From assembly GCA_943704495.1 (NCBI GenBank), contig CALSCR010000052.1, positions 1 through 36,922 on the forward strand: a stretch of 36,922 nt of DNA, given 5' to 3'. The notes below the pieces were generated by a model, which did no database searches, was not told the DNA's origin, and saw only the letters and a program-made list of their open reading frames with translations. A program made the position numbers and the translations under genes. Positions 10,006 through 18,846 of the stretch are shown here, in pieces (the first letter of the stretch is position 1; each line of letters opens with the position of its first letter). This stretch comes from Pigoraptor chileana. Taxonomy: Eukaryota; Opisthokonta; Filasterea.

Positions 10006-10758
10006 TCAATCCTCCCGGCGAGAGTCTGACCGCATAAGTTGTATGAAGTTAGATTTCAATTCTGCCATATCGATTAGTTGGGGGAGGCGGGTGTCCATAT
10101 TTGTAACAATCGTGTCGATTTCTCCCATCAGCCCGAACAGGCCCTTTTCGTAATCGTACAATTTGTCGCACTTGTTGAGAAGTTCATCTACGTACGCCGG
10201 CGTTCGCGACTTGCGGTTGATCGATGCAGACTTTGCGAGCATTTTGGCCCTGTCCAAGATCAGATTCCGACCAAAATCGGGCGACAGACTTGCAGTCGAC
10301 GATTCTGTCGGGGACAATGGAGTCGCCGGCGGTGTGAGTGATTCCGACGATATGGGAGGGATAGAGTCCGATCCAGCGAGAGTCCACCTTCGTGCCTTCT
10401 GAGCAAATGACGGTGACTTCCGAATCGGTGGCAGCGCTTCTGTTGCGCTTGGCAATGTGTTGAGCGCCTGAAGAGAACCACGTCGCCGAAATTCACTTGA
10501 TGCGGACTTCTGCGCCTCCGAGCCACTATAGCTCTGGGACTGTCGTAAAGTTGCCCGTCTGCGGATCGCAGGCGCCGCCGGGCAGAGAGGCTGAGGCATG
10601 TTTACGAAGTCGACCGACGTGAGTGAAGTGGGTGACATTGTACGCTTGGGAGGACTCAGCGTAGCTGTGCTATTCGACTTCGACATGTGAACCGGCACTT
10701 CCCGATCGACGTTGTTTAATCGCAGCTGGCTGCCTGTATTGGGCAACGGCGGCAGCAT
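10006..10758 (-). CDS. Orphan Ser-rich basic protein with conserved RRxS/T sites, paralog 1
   Basis: Single-exon frame of 250 aa; family not recognised. Residues 1-160 are Ser/Pro-rich and probably disordered. They hold three basophilic phospho-site-like motifs (RRRATLRQS, RRRGSLQ, RRWTLAGS) of the type used by PKA/AKT-like kinases. The last 80 residues look helical and coiled-coil-like (LLNKCDKLYDYEKGLFGLM onward). The paralog at 12120-12866 has the same layout and is still open over its whole length. The two are about 70% identical by eye, with gaps of whole codons, while the DNA around them has diverged, so both are probably under selection. The Met chosen is the one shared by both paralogs (MLPPLP). 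It has no membrane segment or signal peptide. Confidence 0.72.
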   Translation of the reverse strand: MLPPLPNTGSQLRLNNVDREVPVHMSKSNSTATLSPPKRTMSPTSLTSVDFVNMPQPLCPAAPAIRRRATLRQSQSYSGSEAQKSASSEFRRRGSLQALNTLPSATEALPPIRKSPSFAQKARRWTLAGSDSIPPISSESLTPPATPLSPTESSTASLSPDFGRNLILDRAKMLAKSASINRKSRTPAYVDELLNKCDKLYDYEKGLFGLMGEIDTIVTNMDTRLPQLIDMAELKSNFIQLMRSDSRRED

Positions 10759-11656
10759 TGTTTCTTGCGAAGTTTTACTTGTAGCGTGTTCGAGTGCCGT
10801 GCTGATAGTCCTAAAGGCCGTTTGATCGCAATTCTCGCCGAAGTAGTTGTGTTTTTCAGGAGCGAATAACCGGCCCTATTTATACCTGCAAAAACGACAG
10901 ACGCCTGATGCACATGCAGAACTGACTGATGCAGTGTACATGCCGGCATCAGTCTGGGCCGCCTGCGTGACATGTGGCGGTAGAAACAGTGCCGACACAT
11001 AAGCCGACAGTTTCGAATCAGTGCGTGCAGAAACGCAAAGACATGCATTGTCACTGCACGTTACGTCAGAACGAATGCGTGCGCATGCAGCTCCCCCGGC
11101 GGTGGTGCGCGGCCAGCCGTTTTTTCGTTATGGCAGGTGTAGTATTCAGCACCGATCTTTGCCACGCGACGGCGGTGCGCGCACCCCGAGACGCCACGCG
11201 CTGGCGGTGGTGCGCGCACCCGTGGCGGCGAGGCTGACGAACCAAAAAGCCGCCCGCGTGATCTTTGTTACGCACCTCCGATAGAAAAAAATCCATTTAT
11301 TTCTGTAATGTATTTATAAATCGCACGAGTGGCGCGAAAAAGTTACCCTCTCGCGCCCCCCTGATCAGGTGACAGGTGACAAGAAGTGACAGAAAAATTG
11401 GATTAACCCGCGTCTAAAAATAGATAACAATGCAGTTCTGGCTTACCTGTCACGCCCAGATCAGGATGTGGCGACCCTGGGCGGCAGCCTTTATTTCAGC
11501 CAGTGTGGTAAAGTTGTGAGATAATTCAATCGTAATGGCAGTTTTCTGAGTCGGGCTTGACATTACGAATGACATTCCAGTGAGACCGACAGAATATTTA
11601 GCAACTGATTTATACTGAGGAAGTCAGCTTACACTGAGCCGCTGCGTCTCGGCATT
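10759..11656. other. Non-coding part of the left duplication unit
   Basis: No gene seen. Several blocks match the region upstream of the intact histidine kinase (13260-13840). It was therefore once the interval between two divergent genes and would have held their promoters. Confidence 0.55.
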
Positions 11657-11830
11657 TCTCGCAGATAGATGAATCTCCACATCACGTGGCTCTGGTCTGG
11701 CCGCCGGGTGTTATCGGCTCGTCGAACTCATGGGCGATCTCATCGATTTCGACAGTACTTACGATGCTGGAAGCACTTTCTGGTTTGAGATCTCGCTATT
11801 TCGTCTCCCCGACACCGAGCCGTCGATGGG
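11657..11830 (+). pseudogene. Remnant of a histidine kinase ATPase domain
   Basis: Closely matches 16563-16740 of the intact histidine kinase: TCTCGCAGATAGATGAATCT is identical, as are the long stretches around GTCGAACTCATGGGCG and GAAGCACTTTCTGGTT. This is the part coding for the F- and G-box region of the HATPase domain. A block of about 20 bp coding the GLYLC segment is altered and the frame is lost. Neither CHASE, the H-box nor the receiver domain is present, so one large deletion removed most of this copy. Confidence 0.9.
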
Positions 11831-12119
11831 GCCAATACAAAACTAAGACTTGAGACCGGCCTGACCGTATTAGTATGCTTCATCGCATTGGAGGTTCAGT
11901 TCAAATGTTTTCAATTTGGTTGTAAGTCAGATGATTTACCCATGATTATGACACGCCGGTTTGCCGTAGTAACATCTTTTCAAACTTACGATAGCTGGCA
12001 GTCAGTAAAGATCGATGCACTACTAGATATTTTACCATTGCTCGGCCATCGATCGGCAAGGTTATTTAATGTGTCCCAATTTAAGCACGGCAATACAACG
12101 CAGCAACGCATACAAACAA

Positions 12120-12866
12120 TCAGTCTTGCCGCCGAGATCCGATTTGATGTGTGAAGTTAGATTTCAATTCGGCTGCCATATCGCTTAGTTCGGGGAGGTG
12201 TGTGTCCATTTTTGTAACAATCGTTTCGATTTCTTCCATCAGCCCAAACAAGCCCTTTTCGGCAGCGCACATTTTGTCACACTTGTGTAAAAGTTCATGT
12301 ACGTACGCCGGCGTTCGCGACTTGCGGTTGATCGAGACTGACTTTGCGAGCTCCGCCGTCTTGGCCCTGTCCAAGATCAGATTCCTATCAAAAGCGCCGG
12401 GCGACTGACTTCCAGTTGACGATGTCGGGGACAACGGAGAAAGTGTGAGTGATTCCGACGGTATGGGAGGAATCGATTCGGATCCAGAGAGAGTCCACCT
12501 TCGCGCCTTCTGAGCATTGAAGAACGACTTCGTCGAGGGCAGCGCTCCTATTGCGCTTGTATTGAACGACTGAAGAGATGCACGTCGCCGAAATTCACTT
12601 GATGCGGACTTCTGCGCCTCCGAGCCACTATAGCTCTGGGACTGTCGGAAAGTTGCCGGCCGTCTGATCGTAGGCGCCGGGCAGAGAGGCTGAGGCACGC
12701 TTACGAAGTCGACCGATGTGAGTGACGTAGGTGACATTGTCAGACGCCGCTTGGGAGGACTCAGTGCTGTGCCATCAGTCGAACACAACATGTCAAGCGC
12801 AGTCACTTCCCGATCTGCGTTGTTGAATCGCAGCAGGCTGCCTGTTTTGGGCAAAGGCGGCAGCAT
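12120..12866 (-). CDS. Orphan Ser-rich basic protein with conserved RRxS/T sites, paralog 2
   Basis: Single-exon frame of 248 aa, paralog of 10006-10758; family not recognised. It keeps the MLPPLP start, the block RQSQSYSGSEAQKSASSEF (identical in both), RRRASLQS and RRWTLSGS, and the helical C-terminus (KCDKMCAAEKGLFGLMEEI). The first basic site is weaker here (IRRPATFRQS). It lies head to head with the hybrid histidine kinase, 1.36 kb away, so the two may share a control region. A role downstream of a basophilic Ser/Thr kinase, or as an adaptor, is conceivable from the motifs alone, but no function can be assigned. Confidence 0.72.
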   Translation of the reverse strand: MLPPLPKTGSLLRFNNADREVTALDMLCSTDGTALSPPKRRLTMSPTSLTSVDFVSVPQPLCPAPTIRRPATFRQSQSYSGSEAQKSASSEFRRRASLQSFNTSAIGALPSTKSFFNAQKARRWTLSGSESIPPIPSESLTLSPLSPTSSTGSQSPGAFDRNLILDRAKTAELAKSVSINRKSRTPAYVHELLHKCDKMCAAEKGLFGLMEEIETIVTKMDTHLPELSDMAAELKSNFTHQIGSRRQD

Positions 12867-14226
12867 TGTTTCTTGCGAAGTTCCACTTGTGGTGCCGTCG
12901 ACTGCCGGGCCCGAACCGTAACTTACTTTGTCGTCACTTTTTAAGCCATCGTCTGATCACGCCGTTCACGTTATGTTTTTCAGCCGGGAGTGATGGACTC
13001 AGTTACTATCTTGCACGGAAACCACAGTGCATGCGTAAGACAGTGCACATTGCGGAGACGACAGTGCAATGATAAGACAGTGACATGCAGAACTGAACCG
13101 CACTTCAGGCGCCCGGCGCCGGCCGTCGTGTGCATGCCGGCACTCGGTTCTAAGCGGACAGCCCGCTGCGGACAGCCGGCAGTTCTTTCAGTTTCTGCGG
13201 CAGAAAAAGTCGGCCGACCGACATATCTGACACAATTGCCGCAGCCGCACATGCAGGAACGACAACGCACATGCAATCTCACTCAACACGTTCTGCGTGC
13301 GCACGCCGCTCCCCCGGCGGTGGTGTACAGCCGTTCAGTTGCTATAAATGAAGGATGATTAATTTCTCTCAGTCGGCTGCAGGAGTGCGTGCCGGCGTAC
13401 CCGTTGTTGAAAACGAACCTAAAGACGCACGTGATCACGTGGGCTCGCCTGTTGGTTTCTATGCACAGACGCCTTCAGAAATTGCACTTGAGGTTAAAAA
13501 TGGTGCAAATGTTACCCTCTCGTGCCCGGTTCCTCGCGCTTCAACCACTGTCACGGGTGATAAGGGGAGTATTCACCTCATTGCGGTGACTAAAACATTG
13601 CATAAACCCTGTCTAAAAATAGATTACACTGGCTTAGCGCTACTTCTGCCATCAGTCGACGGTCCTATTGTGTACCAGTCGGCAAGTGGTCGGCGGCATT
13701 GTGCGTGATACCAATTGGTCCTAAAAATTTTGAGTTGAGGGATGTGCCGGCGATAATTCAATCATTATGGCAGCTGTCATTCTTGACATTATGAAAAGCT
13801 GTTGTGAAACTGACGGAATGTTCGACAATTTGCCCTACACGGTCAGCCGAGCTCGGCACGGCAACGTGGCCTGAGGACCGCGGAACTGTTGAAGGTGTGT
13901 TATACGGCCGAGAATGCCGGCATCATTCTCCGAATGGTACAGGTTGCACTCGATGTCGATTCATTGTCACTCTCTACGTCTGTCCGTCTGCGCTGACGAT
14001 TTGCTTGTTGTGCACTGATCTGGAATCGTATGACTATACTGTATATATTGTGCATCATCCGGTCAGTGCCTCGGGGCTCAGGCGGCACCTCCGAATCTTT
14101 TCTCAGTTCTATCGCCGAGCAGTTGGTTGGTTGGGCGCGGTCAAGCGGTTACAGAAACTCTAGTGTCCGCGCATGTCTATTATTTTGTGCTAGTCGCAAC
14201 CACCGCCGAGTCGAATCACTTCAAAC
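12867..14226. other. Divergent intergenic region between orphan paralog 2 and the histidine kinase
   Basis: No gene recognised. A 117-codon plus frame (13355-13708) is not accepted: its counterpart in the left unit (about 11340-11640) is not open and matches as DNA blocks rather than as protein. Conserved blocks between the two units (GCTCCCCCGGCGGTGGTG and others) are candidate regulatory sequence. Confidence 0.55.
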
Positions 14227-17200
14227 ATGGGGTGCGACGCGCAATTGCAGAGGAAGTACGTGCAGAAACGCGTCCACGCGGTCTCCCCGTTTTCCGCGTG
14301 GTGGGGAGGTATCGTCTGCGCGATTATTGCGATAGTATTCGGCATTCCGTTCAGCATTTACAGCACTATCTCCGCCTCCGAAACGGCCAATCTCAACGTT
14401 TCGTTTCATCAGGCCGCAAGCGACCTAATCGACGGGATTAGCTCGCAGTTGAGCATGACTGTGAAAGACATTGCGACCCTCCGCATTATGTCGTATGCAA
14501 ACGAAAACTTCACGGCGGAGCAGTTCTACAGTGCCGTCGATATGCTCGACAAGAAAACGGGTGTTGCTATTGCATATATCCCGCACGTGCATCATGACAT
14601 GCGAGCGCGTTTTGAGGCCCGCGTGAGGCACGACAACACTGACGCCGCGTCATGGCCGTTATACAAGGACTTCCAAATCACAGATTACAATGCAACACTG
14701 TCGGCTATCGTCCGCGTCGCCCCGCGCAACGTTTACCATCCATTTCTCTATATGTGGCCACGACCTGTACCAAGCAATATGTCCATTATCGGATTCAATA
14801 TTGACGATATCGATTCCTCGGTCGTCGGCGATCCTTCACGCTCTATTCGAACTGGACGACCGGTGCTCTCAGTGCTGACGAGCGCCCGTGTCCTGAAATA
14901 CCCGGCTCAGAGAGGTGTCGGCTTCTACGTGCCGGTGTACAAGTCAACACCGTTGGACGAGGCTGATCGCATCGCAAAGGGTACGGGCATTTTTGCCGCT
15001 TTCGCCAAACTTTCCCATCTTATCGACGGCGCCCGGCGGAGAGCTCACGCGAACACGCTACAGATTTTCGTCTTTGACATTTCACTGCCAGAGGGTATGC
15101 AGCTACTGTACTCTGAATCCGGAGCGTGCGTGCAGAATGTGTCCAACGTCACCCCGGTGTACGGTCTCATCTCCAATCAGACAATCGACGCAGTGGACCG
15201 CACGTGGCTCGTCATTGCCCTGCCAAAAGAGTCGCTGATCAACGAAAAAATCACGTTTAAGCCGCTGCTGTACACTGGCGTCTTTGGAGTCGTATCGACT
15301 ATCATTTTCGGGTTTGCTGGTTTTGCGATTCGTCTGATTGAGCGCGCCCACTTACGGTCCGACCAGTCTGAACAAAAGCGACGGTTCCTCAGCGAAATGG
15401 TCGGATATGTGAATCACGAAGTGAGTGCCTGACACAAACACGCACGCCATCACTGATGGTCAGACACTCCTGCGCTCACACGCGACACATGTACACGCGC
15501 ACACACTCATATGCTCACACGCCCACATGACAGCTCACAACGCGTGCTTACGCACTCACACGCTTACACGTATAGTTAATTACGCTCACATGCTCACACG
15601 CCGGACACGGACCGCCGTTCCGCACACTGCACGCGACAGGATCTAAACACGCGCGTACGCGTACGCACACACTCACACAATCATTATACTCTCACATGCT
15701 CACATGCGTCACTCATGCGGCCACACGCTCATATGCTCATACGCTCAGCGACACACACGCGCTCACACGCGGCCGGTACATGCTCATGACACTCACGATC
15801 TCCCCCCTCTGCGTAACTCTGAACTGCAATTCCCTGTGTGATTTGGTTGATTTGCAGATTCGCAATCCTTTAAACGGCATCATTGGTCTTGTCGAGCACG
15901 CGGCTGAGACAGTGAAGGCCTGTGTCGGTTTCGCAAACCCTAACAGGGAGCTACTCGCGGTCGTGACTGACCTGAAGGATACGATCAGGATGTGCGATCT
16001 TGTGTCTCACGTTGTTAACGACGTTCTCGATATTCGCAAATTGGAGGATGGAAATTTTACAATCAATTACGAGCCCGTTTTGCTTCGTCGCGTTCTCGGG
16101 GACGTCATTGCAATTGTGCAACCCAAGCTCAAGAAGAGCTCATCGCTGAGACTGATCGTTGAGCCGTTTGACAATACGCTCACATTCCTCGGCGACGCAA
16201 TCCGCACTTTGCAGGTGTGTCGTCATGTACGTTGTGAAGCCGTTTCTTTGTTGCGTGTCTGTCAGTTCCTAATGCAAAAAGACAACAAAAGACTAACAGG
16301 ACCCCTCTGATTTCAAAACAGGTTCTGATCAACTTGGTAACGAATGCCATAAAGTTTTCCGAATCTGGTGAGATTCACGTTTCTGCCACGATCGTTTCGG
16401 GGGGTCGCGTTTTACCGTCGGGCCGTAACTTCACCGTACGGGAAGGACATCGTAGTGACGTTGCAATGTCGTCACAGACGGCAACGCAGAGTCTCCGTTT
16501 TGAGGTGCGCGACACTGGGCGCGGCATTGAAGAACAGAAGAAGTCGCTGCTGTTTAAGCCGTTCTCGCAGATAGATGAATCTCCACATCACGGTGGCTCT
16601 GGTCTGGGACTCTACCTCTGCGTTATGCTCGTCGAACTCATGGGCGGTCGCATCGATTTCGACAGCGCTTACGGTGTTGGAAGCACTTTCTGGTTCGAGA
16701 TTCCGCTAATTCGTCTCTCCGACACCGAGGTCGATGGCGCCAGTGACGAAACACATCATTTATCGCGAATGGTGCACAATAATGTGCAACTGAGCGTGTC
16801 GGTGCCAGTGCCGCGACAGTGCTCATCGATATCGCAACAGGGTCATGTCGACAGTCCGACGACTTTACTGACGTCGCCTGTATCTCGACCAATTGAGCGG
16901 GACACACGGCGTTTGCGCAAGCATCTTGTGTGCGACGACGATCGCATTAACCGCATGGTTCTGCGACGATATCTGCTCACATTGGATCATTGCGAAGTGG
17001 ATGAGGTCGAAAACGGACAAGATGCAGTCGACAAAGCTGCAGTAAACGAGTACGATGTGATCTGGATGGACATGAGGATGCCTGGCCTGGACGGAACAGG
17101 TGAGCACGGCAGCAATTGCAACTGACAGTGTCAATGCCGAAAAACAACAGACTTTGGTGTGGTGGCGTTCGTTCACTGTTGGTCTCGTATGTGAGATAAG

Positions 17201-17448
17201 ATGTATACGTGGTCGCTGCTCGATAGAGTATTAATTCAGCCGGTCTCGCAACTTCTTTTCATGGAAACACGCTCACAGCGGCGACTCGGCAGATCAAGTC
17301 AAATTTAAAGTGCATCGACGTGCCCATCATTGGAGTGACAGGCGACATCACCGCACTGGATCCGGACAAGGATACTGGAATGTATCGTATTCTCGCCAAA
17401 CCGATCAAAAAGGCAGACATATCGGACATTCTGATAACACTTGCCTGA
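14227..17448 (+). CDS. CHASE-domain hybrid histidine kinase
   Basis: Four exons (14227-15420, 15858-16214, 16322-17099, 17279-17448) join in phase to 832 aa. Helix 1 is at about 26-46, and the extracytoplasmic part resembles a CHASE domain, the sensor of plant cytokinin receptors and related kinases (core around YIPHVHHDMRARFE and the FIxMWPRPVPSNxxxxGFN-like stretch). Helix 2 is at about 347-369. The H-box reads NHEIRNPLNGIIG with phospho-acceptor H397. The N-box contains N525 (NLVTNAIKF); G-boxes are DTGRGI (D581) and GGSGLGLYLC. The receiver domain has acidic D722-D724, phospho-acceptor D767 (WMDMRMPGLDG) and K817 (LAKPIKK). All catalytic residues are present. It should autophosphorylate and pass phosphate from His to Asp on ligand sensing; a separate HPt protein would be needed. 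The ligand cannot be told from sequence. Confidence 0.93.
15430..15790. repeat. CTCACA/CACACG-rich intron sequence
   Basis: Irregular repeats of CTCACACGC- and CTCATATGC-type words fill most of intron 1 of the histidine kinase. This tract separates the His-Glu of the H-box from the rest of the box. Confidence 0.8.
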
Positions 17449-18846
17449 CGTCGCCAACAACAAATAATTTGTTCACTTCGACCAAATTAAATGACAATTG
17501 CTAATTTGAGTTTACATTGACATACTTAGTTGCAATCAGCCGGGTGGTGCACACTGCACTCAGTCTGACCGGCCGGCCGCGGCAACCCGGCGTTAACGGC
17601 AGTTCCCCGCGTAGCAGGGCCTAAGGACGTCCCGGGTCGCAGCGGACCCATATAACTGGAACCACCTGCAAGCGGATTGAGATGGGTTTACTATAGGCAT
17701 GCTGAGTGATGTTACGGCACTTTGAGGGGCTGCAGAGTCGCTATCATGGCGGCCGCCCCCGGAGCTGACTTACATCCGCACAGCATATCTGGCTTCGATG
17801 CCAGGGCTGTCCACGGCCAGTGAAACGGGATCGAGTTACCCCGTGAAGGATGCTGCATGATGGAGCGTCTGTCTGAGGCCCCTACTTTTGTTGCGACTCG
17901 ACCGGCCGGCTGACTGTCATAGTCGGGACAATATAAACCGTAGGCGTATTGTAGTCGATTTACCTCGACGGTCTAACATGAAAGGGTGAGCCACCGCGTT
18001 GGGCCATCAGATCTTCAGTCACAAAAGGCAGACGACGACCCCCGGGACCACAGAACCCAGGTACCGGGTGCATGGGCGGTTCCGGGTCTGAGAAGCTCGC
18101 AATTTTCCCATTGTTTGGGACTTGCTTTGGTCAACCATCAGGTCAATCACGGGCGAGATTTTGGTTCCAACATCTTATCTGCCACCGACGCCGTCGGCCA
18201 GCCCGCTGCTGAGTTGCCGTGCATCGGATCAACAACAGAAAACATTCACCGAACCTCCAAGTAGGCAAACACTTCCAGTGGTTACGTAGGGTCGGTGGTT
18301 TTAATAAGACTAGTGTGATAATACCCCCAGCCTGTCCAGTGTAGTACATGAAGTCAACAAATGTCGTGTCACAACTTACAGACGGTCGTGGCAGCCGACA
18401 TTAATTGTCACAGACTGACTTTGCATACACCGTGCCAGTGCAGCATAGCTTACAAGCTCACAACACCATATGGCACGCCTGCGGGCTGCGGCCAAGACAC
18501 AAAAACGTATCAGGGCGGGCTGAAGGAGACAATGAATGAGTAGCCAGATATCACTGAAGCCACCTCGGGCAGCGCATCGGCTGCGGGCACGCACTCACAC
18601 GTCCACATCTGAGGCATCTCAGTGGAGATAGAGTACATCCATTTTCATATAATATGCAGTGAAAAAAGCGAACGGAAAGATCAGATCACGCAGTTAATAC
18701 AAGGGGGCGGGAGAATATTCTAATCAAAAATGCACGAGACGAGCTTTGGATGGTTATCATTGGGTATCATTAGCCATTTCTCAGCAAAAAACTGAATACA
18801 ACTGAAGTGGTTGATCAAATAAATGGTGCACACCGACCTACAGTAA
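17449..18846. other. Intergenic region between convergent kinase genes, possible repeat relic at 17540-18350
   Basis: The 3' ends of the histidine kinase and the receptor tyrosine kinase face each other here. The 17540-18350 part differs in texture from its surroundings: no microsatellites, GC-rich, and words such as GGCGGCCGCCCCCGGAGC and ACCCCCGGGACCACAG. It has a 92-codon plus frame (17986-18264) and a 68-codon minus frame, neither recognisable. An old transposable element or other inserted DNA is possible, but no terminal repeats or enzyme motifs were found. The rest shows nothing. Confidence 0.35.

Larger units (their letters stand above)
9960..11830. repeat. Left unit of a tandem segmental duplication
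   Basis: Left copy of an orphan-gene plus histidine-kinase unit; the right copy begins at about 12060. Besides the orphan gene, matching non-coding landmarks in the same order are: GCTCCCCCGGCGGTGGTG (11090 and 13308), GTTACCCTCTCG (11343 and 13513), GTCTAAAAATAGAT (11410 and 13610), and a block around ATAATTCAATC.T.ATGGCAG (11521 and 13752). The unit ends in a remnant of the kinase gene. Confidence 0.82.

Noticed and set aside
13355-13708. 117-codon plus frame upstream of the histidine kinase
   Set aside because: The paralogous region in the left unit is similar as DNA but not open, and no protein features are visible.
14227-15420. Naming the histidine kinase a cytokinin receptor
   Set aside because: The domain layout fits CHASE receptors, but ligand-pocket residues cannot be aligned reliably by eye, so the ligand is left open.
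17986-18264. 92-codon plus frame in the convergent intergenic region
   Set aside because: No recognisable motif and no conserved counterpart; kept only as part of an unexplained block.
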